Shown here one piece after another: positions 41,769 to 50,387 of a DNA stretch of 64,000 nucleotides. Source of the DNA: CAYTGM01 sp964437365 (GTDB lineage: Bacteria; Sumerlaeota; Sumerlaeia; SLMS01); the NCBI GenBank assembly GCA_964437365.1, contig CAYTGM010000023.1, forward strand, positions 25,614 through 89,613. Reading direction: 5' to 3'. A program made the position numbers and the translations under genes. The notes beneath the pieces were generated by a model. That model was not told where the DNA came from. It was given only the letters and a program-made list of their open reading frames with translations, and searched no databases. How positions within the stretch are numbered: position 1 is the first letter of the stretch; the number at the start of each line of letters is the position of its first letter.

Positions 41769-43478
41769 TCACTCTGGCAAAGGCTTGAGAATTTCCTCGC
41801 TGTCGCCGGGGCGTTGAACCAGATCCGCCAGCGTGACATTGCCCATCAGGTTGATGGTTTTCTCCTGCAGTTGCTGCATGGCGCGTGTCACACGACTCTT
41901 TGATCTGAGGCATACCGGCAACCGTTCAACATCACAGCCTAATTCCATCACGTTTCTCACAGTGATTTTCTCGGGAGCTCTACCTATCTGATAGCCGGTG
42001 CTTCCCATGTGCGTGACGTAGCCTTTCTTCATGAGCGGTTCGAGAAGTCGGTCAAAGTCTTCCGGGGACAAACCAAGACGTAATCTCAGGTCGAACTCTT
42101 CATAGCCTCCGCCCTGTTTTTCAAACTTGGCGGCAAGCATCACCATGATGGCAACCAGCAGACGTCCGTCGAGAAGGACCTGCTCTCCCAGAAGCTTCTC
42201 CTGCCAGAGTTGTGTAAAGTTCTGACTCGTATAGACGATTAAATTACCCAGCAGCAGAATCAGCCAGGTAATATAGATCCAGATCAGGAAGATCACCGTA
42301 ACACCCAGGAGATCCGTCAAGGTGCGGTTGACGAAGGAGAGAGCCACATACTTGAAGAAAAGGAGTCGAGCGACTTCCCATAGAATAGTCGCGATCAAGG
42401 CACCCAGAAAAGCATAGCGGAAGTAAACACGGGTGCCCGGGATGAATGAAAAGGCGACGGCAAGAATAAGAGCATTAATGAACGCTGGGATCGCTGGGGC
42501 GGTGAACCCAAAGTACCGGGTAAATTTTCTTACCAGTAAAATCCATCCCGGCAGTGATTTACTCTCATCGCTCGCTTCAGCAGTGGCAGCACTCTCTGGT
42601 GCGTTACTGTCTAATTTGGGTGTTGCTTCAGCTGCCGTCGGGTTTGTAGCAGTCTCAAGTACTTCATTTACCTCAACGAGAGGTTCTGTATCTGTCTTAA
42701 GAGACGCTGTGGTGAGCATGTCCTCATCGAAGCTTCTGCCAAGGGGAAGAGTTTGACCGGCTCGCTCGGCTTCTTCCGGAGCCGCGAGCAATACAAGGGC
42801 AAAGGTAGACCCAGCTATACTGAGACCGATAATGATCGGGATAAAGACGAGTGCAGTCACGTAGTTAGTGATGGTTTTCGTCCACCGTTGTCGATGACTG
42901 GTGCGCCAGGTCTGGTTGACGACACTTTCAATGGAATAATAGAGAATTCCTGCGGTCAGTAATAAACCAAAGAGGCCAATGATCCCAGCTCTCGATGCGC
43001 CTCGCCGGAACTCTTCTGAAGCATCAAGAAACATTGCTTGTATATTCTCAACAAACTCACGCTGTTGGGCATATGTTTCTATCTCACTTTCTGTCATGTT
43101 CTCGAGGCTCCGTGATTCTACGGTAGGAAGGAACCTGTCCTGAATCCACTCGATAACCTGTTCTTCATTCTCCGATGTATAGGAGTAGGAAAGGACAAAG
43201 CTCACTATGGCGAGCATCGGAAAAATGGAGAGAATCGTTGTATAGGTAAGACTGGAAGCGCGACGAGCAAGCTCTGTGTGATAGACGCCTTCATAGAGAA
43301 GGATGACAAAGCGATAGAAAAAGAGGATCGTCTGCCAGCCCATGCCAGGCAGGTCTTCCGGTTTCACGTTCTTCATCTTCTGATGAAAACGTTTCACTTT
43401 CTTGCCAAGCTGGGAAGGATCTTTTCTCAGCTTGCGAAAGCCATCTCTAGATAATTGTGGACGATCATTTTCACTCAT
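41769..43478 (-). CDS. YihY/RBN-type membrane protein with C-terminal winged-helix-like domain
   Basis: The 569-residue protein has the YihY fold: an N-terminal SSLTYTTILSIFPMLAIVSF and later membrane segments (AGIIGLFGLLLTAGILYYSIESVV, FIPIIIGLSIAGSTFALVLL, VTVIFLIWIYITWLILLLGNLIVY). About 80 residues inserted at 255-330 are Ala/Thr/Glu-rich and disordered. After the membrane part (about 480-560) comes LRLRLGLSPEDFDRLLEPLMKKGYVTHMG, a winged-helix-like regulatory tail, as reported in some members (YihY proteins fused to transcription-factor-like domains). Function of the family is uncertain; it was once called ribonuclease BN. Confidence 0.85.
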   Translation of the reverse strand: MSENDRPQLSRDGFRKLRKDPSQLGKKVKRFHQKMKNVKPEDLPGMGWQTILFFYRFVILLYEGVYHTELARRASSLTYTTILSIFPMLAIVSFVLSYSYTSENEEQVIEWIQDRFLPTVESRSLENMTESEIETYAQQREFVENIQAMFLDASEEFRRGASRAGIIGLFGLLLTAGILYYSIESVVNQTWRTSHRQRWTKTITNYVTALVFIPIIIGLSIAGSTFALVLLAAPEEAERAGQTLPLGRSFDEDMLTTASLKTDTEPLVEVNEVLETATNPTAAEATPKLDSNAPESAATAEASDESKSLPGWILLVRKFTRYFGFTAPAIPAFINALILAVAFSFIPGTRVYFRYAFLGALIATILWEVARLLFFKYVALSFVNRTLTDLLGVTVIFLIWIYITWLILLLGNLIVYTSQNFTQLWQEKLLGEQVLLDGRLLVAIMVMLAAKFEKQGGGYEEFDLRLRLGLSPEDFDRLLEPLMKKGYVTHMGSTGYQIGRAPEKITVRNVMELGCDVERLPVCLRSKSRVTRAMQQLQEKTINLMGNVTLADLVQRPGDSEEILKPLPE

Positions 43479-43661
43479 ACGATGTTACTATTCGGTCCGG
43501 AGAGGGTGAATTGACAAGGGCAAAGAACGCTTTTTAGTCTGAGAATGCAGAAGTTAGCACCTTTAGGACGGTTTAGAACGTCATCGCTTCGACTTCGCAC
43601 TTGTTCCTCCATGTGTCGTGTGTCAGAAGAATCGGGAATCTAACTGAGGCTTTCATAATCT

Positions 43662-44117
43662 ATGCTGGGTAATTTTTCCTTTGTTATTGATGGACTTCTG
43701 GCCGGGTCTGCTCTACCAGGTTCTTTTGGGGATCTTATGGAGGACCTGAAAGAGGCAAAACAGAACGGTATTACAACGGTGGTCAGTTTAACAGAAACTC
43801 CACTGCCGCAGGCATTCATGGAAGAGGCGCGTTTGAGCTACACTCATATCCCGATCGACGACTTCACACCCCCCTCTATTTCTCAGGTTGATCAGTTTGT
43901 TCAAATCGTTGATGAGGTGGAAGAAAAGGGTGGTGCGGTCCTTGTCCATTGTTTCGCTGGAGTTGGAAGAACGGGTACGATGGCAGCCGCCTATCTGATT
44001 AAGAAAGGCTCGTCAGCTGATGAGGCTGTCAGTACCGTTCGGCAGCGTCGCCCGGGCAGCATAGAAACGCGCAGTCAGTTGCAGTTCTTGAACGAAGTGG
44101 AGCAGAGCGTTCGGTAG
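43662..44117 (+). CDS. Dual-specificity protein phosphatase-like protein
   Basis: The 151-residue cytosolic protein has the phosphatase loop HCFAGVGRTGT (Cys97, Arg103) and the general-acid loop IPIDDFTPP, the geometry of an atypical dual-specificity phosphatase. It would act on phospho-Tyr/Ser/Thr or, as in some bacterial relatives, on a phospholipid or RNA; the substrate is unknown. The gene overlaps nothing, precedes a membrane-protein gene by 5 nt and probably forms an operon with it. Confidence 0.88.
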   Translation: MLGNFSFVIDGLLAGSALPGSFGDLMEDLKEAKQNGITTVVSLTETPLPQAFMEEARLSYTHIPIDDFTPPSISQVDQFVQIVDEVEEKGGAVLVHCFAGVGRTGTMAAAYLIKKGSSADEAVSTVRQRRPGSIETRSQLQFLNEVEQSVR

Positions 44118-44122
44118 AGGGG

Positions 44123-44977
44123 ATGACCGATCCAATCAGAAATTATAAGGAGGGGGTTCACATAGAGGACGGGTATGCTCGCTGTAGCTGGAGTGTCTAT
44201 GACAAAAATCCTTTGTTTGTATATAGAAGGTTTCTTAGTGCGGGAGTTTTTCTTCTAAGTTCGCCAGTACAAAGAGGGGCGCTCAATGGGCTTTTAACTG
44301 CAGGGTTCTTCGCGGGTTGCTCTAACCTGATTCCTTCGCTTTTCGTTCAAATATTGTTATTCTTTCTTCTAGGGTGGGTCGTATTGGCGTCTCACTTGTT
44401 TCTTGGTCAGCATAGAATTGATAGGATTAGAAAGAGTGGACTTTTAAAAGAGCTCTACTTAACACGGTTAAGTAAAGAAGAGATTGTCGTTGGAGTGCTT
44501 ATTCCCGAAAAACGCGGAGAAGCGGTCGCGTTTGCCTTGTTCTGTCTGGGAGCTGTATTGGCAAGTCAGGGTTCTTTCGTCTCCTTCATATCTCTAACTC
44601 TATTCTTCGTATCTGCTGCGTGTATTCTCCAGGAAGTCCGGCTATTTATACCTTCGATAGGGATTTACAGAATGCCTTCGAACCTTCACTCCTTTTTGGC
44701 TAATGTGAGACAGGCTGCGATCCCTTTTCTAGGGTTGCCATTTCTTTCAGTATTCTTGTGGACCCCCATCTATGTAGTTGCATTCTTATGTGTGGGTCTT
44801 TTGCTTCTTGGTTCTGATCTAGCATTCTTATTTGTATTCGCATTCTCTCACCTTCTCGCCTATAATTTCGTTATCGATTGGTATTATAACTCTTGGTATA
44901 GAAAACTAGTTGATTCGGAAGAGGATTCATTAATCTCAATAATGGATCAGTTCATCGGGTTGAATATAGAAGGTTAA
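44123..44977 (+). CDS. Polytopic membrane protein, ABC-2-exporter-like region
   Basis: The 284-residue protein has six to seven hydrophobic segments and a cytoplasmic loop LKELYLTRLSKEEIVVGVLIP that resembles the ABC-2 permease coupling segment (ELLLTPLS-EIV-G-L). It is shorter than a full exporter permease and no ATPase is beside it, so the match could be chance. The stop codon shares TTAA with the convergent stop of the next gene (44974). Codon and base use is more AT-rich than neighbours, by impression. Confidence 0.6.
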   Translation: MTDPIRNYKEGVHIEDGYARCSWSVYDKNPLFVYRRFLSAGVFLLSSPVQRGALNGLLTAGFFAGCSNLIPSLFVQILLFFLLGWVVLASHLFLGQHRIDRIRKSGLLKELYLTRLSKEEIVVGVLIPEKRGEAVAFALFCLGAVLASQGSFVSFISLTLFFVSAACILQEVRLFIPSIGIYRMPSNLHSFLANVRQAAIPFLGLPFLSVFLWTPIYVVAFLCVGLLLLGSDLAFLFVFAFSHLLAYNFVIDWYYNSWYRKLVDSEEDSLISIMDQFIGLNIEG

Positions 44978-46863
44978 CGGTTTGAATCAAAACGCCCGTA
45001 AACCTTCATCGCCTCATTTTCGAAAACGATAGACCAATCCTCCGATGCCTCAAGCGCTCCAGATTCCCTGTGACCACTCAAGAGAGCAATATAGTCAAGC
45101 TCCTCAATTTCATCGATGTCTTCCTTAGAGTTCAGCGATTTGTGGATCACCCGATTCTTTGCATCTGGACGCCAGAAGAGATAGGCAAAATTTGGCTCGT
45201 TAACAACATCATAGAGTATTGTTGAGCCCTCCGGAAGATTTTCTCCCAGCCAAAGATAGGCAAGACGCATCGGGTCGTCTTTCTGGAGGGGATCATAACT
45301 GTCCTGATGGATTGTATAGTTGCGATTTCTTAAGGGGAGAAGTTGCTCAATAACATGCGGAAAGCGAACGTAGTGAGTCTGATAGCTCCAAACTGAAGTG
45401 AGTAAGGCAACAATGAACCACCAGGTGACACACACTCCTCGAATGAGACCCTGATGAATCTTTGGTATGTGGAAGAGGGCAGCAAAAGGTAGTGGTAACG
45501 CGAGGAGGTGAAAGATGCCAAAACGGCTCCACCAGTATGCCGGAGTGAGCAAAAGCATGAGAAACAGTAAAGCATGAACAGCCGCAGCGTTCCAGTGCTT
45601 TATGTAAGCGAACCATGCCAAGGACAGGAACCAGAGATAAAAGACAACGTGTCTATAGAGAATTCCCCAGCCGCCGAGGTGGTCACCCCAGAAGTACTGC
45701 ATGGCATCGGTTTGCTTCACACTTCGACGGTAGGCTCTCCATGGTGGACGATCCCTGATCTTCTCGTTGGGCGGAACAATGTCATCAATGGTGCGTTCTC
45801 CCTCGAAGAGAGTCACTCCGAAAGCTTCGACCTGTATCGCTCCGAGTGGGTTGCCTTCACGATTCAGGTTATGAATGATCCAGTATGAAGAGGTCAGTAA
45901 GAAGGCAATGCTACCGACTGCAATTACAGTTCCCAGGATTTTGAATCTTTCCTTCGAGGCGAAAATCACAAGGATCATGACCACCGCAAGAATGAGGCTG
46001 TATAGAAGTCCTGTTCCTTTCAAACCAGAAAGTGTGAAGATAGCAATCGAGGCAAAGAGAAGATATGAGTGATACTTTTCCTCACTTGAAAAGTAGTGAT
46101 TCAAAAGAGCGATGGTAAGAAGTATCTGAAACCCCAGGTGGAGATCGACGTCACCTGTATCACGTCCAATAGCAGCAATAACGGCAGGGGAAGCAGACGC
46201 TGTCGATGCAAGGAGTAGTGACACGCCAGTTGGAAGCTTCCAGTCCTTTAATATCTGTGCGACAGACAATGTCGCCGCTATATAGACGAAGACGGGAAAG
46301 ACTCTCGCTGTGTGAATCCAGCCTGACAGACCGATGAGCCAGGAAGCATTGAGTTCTGAGTTCTTCGGATAAGAATGAATCGCCCAGATCCCCGTGGGCG
46401 GGTTAAAGATACTCTGTTCCTGAAGCGCAAAGAGACTGATTGGTCGATGGTAGTTCCACGTATCCCAGGCAAACGAAGGATAATAGAGGTTAAAGAAGCT
46501 CCACCAGGATGAAAGTGCAGTGACCGTCAGGAGTCCAAGGAGCAGAAAAACATAATCTGTGCTGTCACTTTGAAAGAATTGAAAATGAAACTTTCGTCCA
46601 CCTCTGATAGACAGGAGAGCTCCGCCAAGTGAGAGCACAAGGGTAAGGGCGATGAGGAGTCCGCCGGACAGGCTGGACAAGAGTGAGAGACCGACAGCAA
46701 CGGTTGATACCGTCAAATACCAGATCAGAAACCCGCAGGGAATCCAGAGAAGTGGAGCTTCTTTAAGAAAGCGTCGTGCTACTAGTGCACAGCAGAGGAC
46801 ACCGACACCATAAAGAACCAGCGCAAATATTGTAGGCGTCAGGGAATCTGGAGGTAAAGACAC
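44974..46863 (-). CDS. Large polytopic membrane protein, PMT/ArnT-like glycosyltransferase candidate
   Basis: The 629-residue protein has about 11-13 membrane segments and an early periplasmic loop containing SFAWDTWNYHRPISLFAL, in the position of the DD/DE motif of GT-C glycosyltransferases that use polyprenyl-phosphate sugars. The C-terminal 130 residues are soluble, mixed alpha/beta. The family is inferred from topology only. It shares the TTAA with the convergent gene upstream and is on the same strand as the beta-lactamase-like gene; a second membrane glycosyltransferase candidate lies at 48114. Confidence 0.65.
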   Translation of the reverse strand: MSLPPDSLTPTIFALVLYGVGVLCCALVARRFLKEAPLLWIPCGFLIWYLTVSTVAVGLSLLSSLSGGLLIALTLVLSLGGALLSIRGGRKFHFQFFQSDSTDYVFLLLGLLTVTALSSWWSFFNLYYPSFAWDTWNYHRPISLFALQEQSIFNPPTGIWAIHSYPKNSELNASWLIGLSGWIHTARVFPVFVYIAATLSVAQILKDWKLPTGVSLLLASTASASPAVIAAIGRDTGDVDLHLGFQILLTIALLNHYFSSEEKYHSYLLFASIAIFTLSGLKGTGLLYSLILAVVMILVIFASKERFKILGTVIAVGSIAFLLTSSYWIIHNLNREGNPLGAIQVEAFGVTLFEGERTIDDIVPPNEKIRDRPPWRAYRRSVKQTDAMQYFWGDHLGGWGILYRHVVFYLWFLSLAWFAYIKHWNAAAVHALLFLMLLLTPAYWWSRFGIFHLLALPLPFAALFHIPKIHQGLIRGVCVTWWFIVALLTSVWSYQTHYVRFPHVIEQLLPLRNRNYTIHQDSYDPLQKDDPMRLAYLWLGENLPEGSTILYDVVNEPNFAYLFWRPDAKNRVIHKSLNSKEDIDEIEELDYIALLSGHRESGALEASEDWSIVFENEAMKVYGRFDSNR

Positions 46864-46907
46864 CAGTGATTATAGTCCCGGGCGGAATCTCTGTAAGCAG
46901 GCTAGTC

Positions 46908-47957
46908 TCATTCTTGCTCAGGTTGCTCATCGGCAGTTGCGAGATCGAGTTCACCCTCTTCATTCATTAGCTTCTCAAGAATGATTTCTGCTGTTCTTTC
47001 GATCACTTGAGGTCGATCACCGGAAGCATTTCTTATTTTGCTGAAGGAGACAATGATCACAGAACCCTTTTCCCCAGGCAGCTCGAATATCCCTGCATCG
47101 TGTTTGCAAAGTCCTGTATAGCCGTCTTTCGAATAAAGTTTGACGCCTTCAGGAACCATTTTGCTGAAGATCGCCTTGTTTTCACCATTCCTGTCCATGT
47201 GCTTGAGCATTTTATCGCAAGCCTCTGGAGAAACAACGGCTTTGTTCCAGATCAGATATAGCAACTTCGCCGTATCGTCAGTGGTCATCATATTAGACTT
47301 TTCAAAATTATCACCCGCGCGACCACCCAGCCATTGTATATCTCTACCATAAAGAGGAATTCCACTGTCATAGGTTTTGTTTGTCGCCCACAGGTCCTCG
47401 AGTCCTATATCAGTGAGATAGCGATTTACCGCCTGTCTCTTATACTCAAAGGACTCAAGTGCTTCACCCGACAGATCAGGGCCAAAGTAAGTATTCGTGA
47501 CCCGATCCAGAACCCGGTTGGTTGCTTTATTATTCGAAACAGTGATCATCTGTGCGATATCGGATTGAAGTTTTTCATCCATCTCAATCTTGCCCGTGGG
47601 AACCTGATCGTAAGCCGCAAGCATATAGCAGAGCTTGATGACCGAGGCTGGATAGACCATGATATCACCCTGGTAGGAACCGATTCTATGATCGTGGGAA
47701 TCACGCATATCGATTACCGTTGTCCAGACCTCGTCTTCCGCGACGAAACCCTTCCCTTCTTCCTCGACTGCCTGAAGGGAAGCTTCTTTGGCCAGGTTCG
47801 TGATCATGTCAGATGTGCGAATATGAGTAAGCGCCATTTTAGAGTCGTTCAAAGATATAGCACGCCAGGAATCATGATCTTCGGCGGTGGCCGAGACCCC
47901 TGATGTAAGAAAGAGTGAAAAGAAAAAAGCAAAGATAGGAATTCGTGAAGATTTCAT
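46908..47957 (-). CDS. Class A beta-lactamase-like serine hydrolase
   Basis: The 349-residue protein has a signal peptide (PIFAFFFSLFLTSGVSATA) and the class A/PBP fold (PF13354): YPASVIK (catalytic Ser105, Lys108), MITVSNNKATN (the SxN-type element), and KDGYTGLCKHD where the K-T/S-G element usually is. It is exported. Relatives of this shape act as beta-lactamases or as peptidoglycan-type D-Ala carboxypeptidases/esterases; antibiotic resistance is not implied. Length exceeds a typical class A enzyme (about 290), due to an acidic C-terminal tail and N-terminal extension. Confidence 0.85.
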   Translation of the reverse strand: MKSSRIPIFAFFFSLFLTSGVSATAEDHDSWRAISLNDSKMALTHIRTSDMITNLAKEASLQAVEEEGKGFVAEDEVWTTVIDMRDSHDHRIGSYQGDIMVYPASVIKLCYMLAAYDQVPTGKIEMDEKLQSDIAQMITVSNNKATNRVLDRVTNTYFGPDLSGEALESFEYKRQAVNRYLTDIGLEDLWATNKTYDSGIPLYGRDIQWLGGRAGDNFEKSNMMTTDDTAKLLYLIWNKAVVSPEACDKMLKHMDRNGENKAIFSKMVPEGVKLYSKDGYTGLCKHDAGIFELPGEKGSVIIVSFSKIRNASGDRPQVIERTAEIILEKLMNEEGELDLATADEQPEQE

Positions 47958-48113
47958 GTTCTCTCAATCCTGATTAGAATGCAGAATAATTAAGTTCTGT
48001 GAGCAGTGAGTGCAATCAACTTTATGCACGGAAGCTGACAGGAATATTCATGTTGTCGTTGATCTGGAGGGTTGTCGTATACCTCTCACCCAGACTCAGG
48101 AGCCAAAGGACTG

Positions 48114-49712
48114 ATGAACGAGACGGCCCTCTTATCTATTATCGCTGGTTTCATTTCACTTGGACTTGCCATTTTTCTTTTTCGTGAAGGCGAGGAGAAA
48201 GATCAGCCTTGGCTCCATCGGGAAACTCTGTACTGGAGCGGAGTCTGGGCGGCAGTGGCAATATGCCTCATCTTCAAGCTATCGGCTGTTCAATCAGGGT
48301 ACGTGACTCTCTGGCCGGATGACGGATCACGTACGTTGATCAGTCAATACTTCGTTGAAAACCATGTGTTTGCATTGGAAGATCATATCTGGCCGAGCGG
48401 ACCGTTTCTTCTCACAAAGATTGTTGCCGTGCTCACAGGTGATGTTGTCAGCGCCATTCGGATTGTGGCCTCCGTCTTTTCTGTTTGCTTAGTGCTGGGT
48501 GTAGGAGTCTTATGTCGAGAAATATACACATGTAGTCTTGCAGGTTGGTTCGCCTGTCTCGTCGTTGCCATGCTCCCGATGACGACATGGTTGGGGACAG
48601 GCGCAATGTCAGAGGTGGGAGCTGTAACGTGGATGATTCTGGCAGCAGCAGCTTTTCTTGCCGCCTTGAGAAAAAACTCGGTGTTGCTCCTTACACTCGC
48701 CGGTGTTTCAGCTGCCTTGTCTTCTGCCTGGCGCTATGAAGGCTGGATGTTCGTTGCAGCACTCATCGGTTTCTATCTGGTTCTATACCTTTTAAATCGA
48801 AATAAAAAAGCGGAGGGGCCGACTCAAGATAGAATATTTTCTTCAATAGGAGCAGTACTTCTTTTCTTTACATCTCTTTCCTTTTCGTTCCTCTGGATGC
48901 TGGACAGTCTTCGAGTTCTGGGTTCGCCCTTTGGTTTCTTCTCTGATCAAACTGCCATGAATACGAAAGGAGTTGAGGGGTCTCTGTTTGAAAAACTGAC
49001 CCTCCTTCCGTCTGAACTGGCGGCTCAATTAGGAGGACTGAACCCTCTGCTAATGATTGGTCTGATCGTGTTCATCGTATACGCCTCTAAGAGAAAGCAG
49101 GCTCGCATATTTCTCATACTGTTTCTTATCTATGCAACTGTCTATCTGTTCATGGTTACATGGAAAGGGGTGGGGGTTTCGATTGAGCGATATGTCTACA
49201 CAATAATCCCTTTCGTGGTCATTCTGATGGGTTCTGTGATGCTCCCGCTTGAATTATCAATCGTGAGGAAGTCAAGAGTCTTGAAAGGGTTTTCCATCGC
49301 AGGGCTTGTCTGTTCAGGGCTCATAGTCCTGGCATTTGGTCGGTTCGGATTCATGCAGATACAGAGAAATCATGAAAATGAAAAAGGCTTCCGTGACGAT
49401 AGTTTTCTTGCCGCAGCGTTGCTACAGCAGGCAGTGCGTGGTGGGTCTGGGCTGATTCAACTCGAGGGAGTTCAAGACAGGTCTATACTCTTGTGGGAGA
49501 GTGGTGATGCGGGTGTTGAGCACCTTCAGCATGTACCACTTGTGTCTGGCAGACCAGCTCTCTTCAGATTTCATGAAGGATCTAATGTGGAGGAGGTTCT
49601 TTCGATGGAAGGACTCCGATATATCTTCCACTTTGGTAAAGGTGGGGCTGAGCTTGAGAGCTTCGAAACCATTCTCTCTTCTGATTCACTTACTGTTTAT
49701 CGAGTTGAATGA
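48114..49712 (+). CDS. Polytopic membrane protein, GT-C-like
   Basis: The ATG at 48114, behind AAAGGA, is preferred over ATG 48072. The 532-residue protein has about 11 membrane segments; the luminal loop after the second includes LWPDDGSRTLISQYFVENHVF, where GT-C enzymes place their DD catalytic motif. Topology and motif suggest a polyprenyl-phosphate-sugar glycosyltransferase. No substrate is evident. It is convergent with pdxH, 13 nt away, and forms part of a neighbourhood with two such proteins. Confidence 0.65.
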   Translation: MNETALLSIIAGFISLGLAIFLFREGEEKDQPWLHRETLYWSGVWAAVAICLIFKLSAVQSGYVTLWPDDGSRTLISQYFVENHVFALEDHIWPSGPFLLTKIVAVLTGDVVSAIRIVASVFSVCLVLGVGVLCREIYTCSLAGWFACLVVAMLPMTTWLGTGAMSEVGAVTWMILAAAAFLAALRKNSVLLLTLAGVSAALSSAWRYEGWMFVAALIGFYLVLYLLNRNKKAEGPTQDRIFSSIGAVLLFFTSLSFSFLWMLDSLRVLGSPFGFFSDQTAMNTKGVEGSLFEKLTLLPSELAAQLGGLNPLLMIGLIVFIVYASKRKQARIFLILFLIYATVYLFMVTWKGVGVSIERYVYTIIPFVVILMGSVMLPLELSIVRKSRVLKGFSIAGLVCSGLIVLAFGRFGFMQIQRNHENEKGFRDDSFLAAALLQQAVRGGSGLIQLEGVQDRSILLWESGDAGVEHLQHVPLVSGRPALFRFHEGSNVEEVLSMEGLRYIFHFGKGGAELESFETILSSDSLTVYRVE

Positions 49713-49725
49713 TGAATCACAATTC

Positions 49726-50316
49726 TCAAGGTGCCAGGATTCTCGTCTCCCATTGATCTCCATTCTTTATGAACATACGGCGGTCATGGAGGCGATAATC
49801 TCCTTCTCTCCAGAATTCGATCTCTCTCGGAATAATTCTGAAGCCCGACCAGTGTGGTGGACGTGGAACTTCTTTCCCTTCAAATTTTTCCTCGTACTTA
49901 GCCACGCGATCCATCAACTCCTGCCGCCCACTTATTTCCTCGGATTGTGGGCTGGCCCAGGCGCCAATCTGGCTGCCTCGTCGGCGTGATGAAAAATACG
50001 CATCCGCTTCTTCTTCTGATACAACCTCAACAGGGCCACGTACCCTGACCTGTCTATCGAGAGATTTCCAGTAAAAGCACAGTCCTGCCAATGGTGTCTT
50101 CAGGAGCTGCTTCCCTTTTCTGCCTTGAAAATTCGTATAGATTACGAAGCCTCGAGAGCTCAGTCCCTTTAACAGAACTGTTCTGACATCTGGAACACCC
50201 TCTTCTGTGATGGAGGCAAGTTGAACAGCATCTGGGTATTTGTCTTCAGATTCTTTTGCTTCTTCGAACCATCGCTCAAAAAGAGAGATTGGGTCAGTAG
50301 CAGTCATCATATCCAT
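49726..50316 (-). CDS. pdxH: Pyridoxamine 5'-phosphate oxidase
   Basis: The 196-residue protein matches PdxH: AVQLASITEEGVPDVRTVLLKG, FVIYTNFQGRKGKQL, FYWKSLDRQVRVRGPVE, the GSQIGAWASPQS segment, WSGFRIIPREIEFW and the terminal TRILAP. It oxidises PMP/PNP to pyridoxal phosphate with FMN as cofactor. pdxA at 8679 makes an earlier step of the pathway. Convergent with the GT-C-like gene. The start at 50316 is plausible, with GGAG upstream in the region. Confidence 0.95.
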   Translation of the reverse strand: MDMMTATDPISLFERWFEEAKESEDKYPDAVQLASITEEGVPDVRTVLLKGLSSRGFVIYTNFQGRKGKQLLKTPLAGLCFYWKSLDRQVRVRGPVEVVSEEEADAYFSSRRRGSQIGAWASPQSEEISGRQELMDRVAKYEEKFEGKEVPRPPHWSGFRIIPREIEFWREGDYRLHDRRMFIKNGDQWETRILAP

Positions 50317-50387
50317 AAATAATGCTCCTTAATTACTCTTGTGGAATGAAAATGCATTGATTGGGCCAGAGAATGAGTTTCAAGCGA

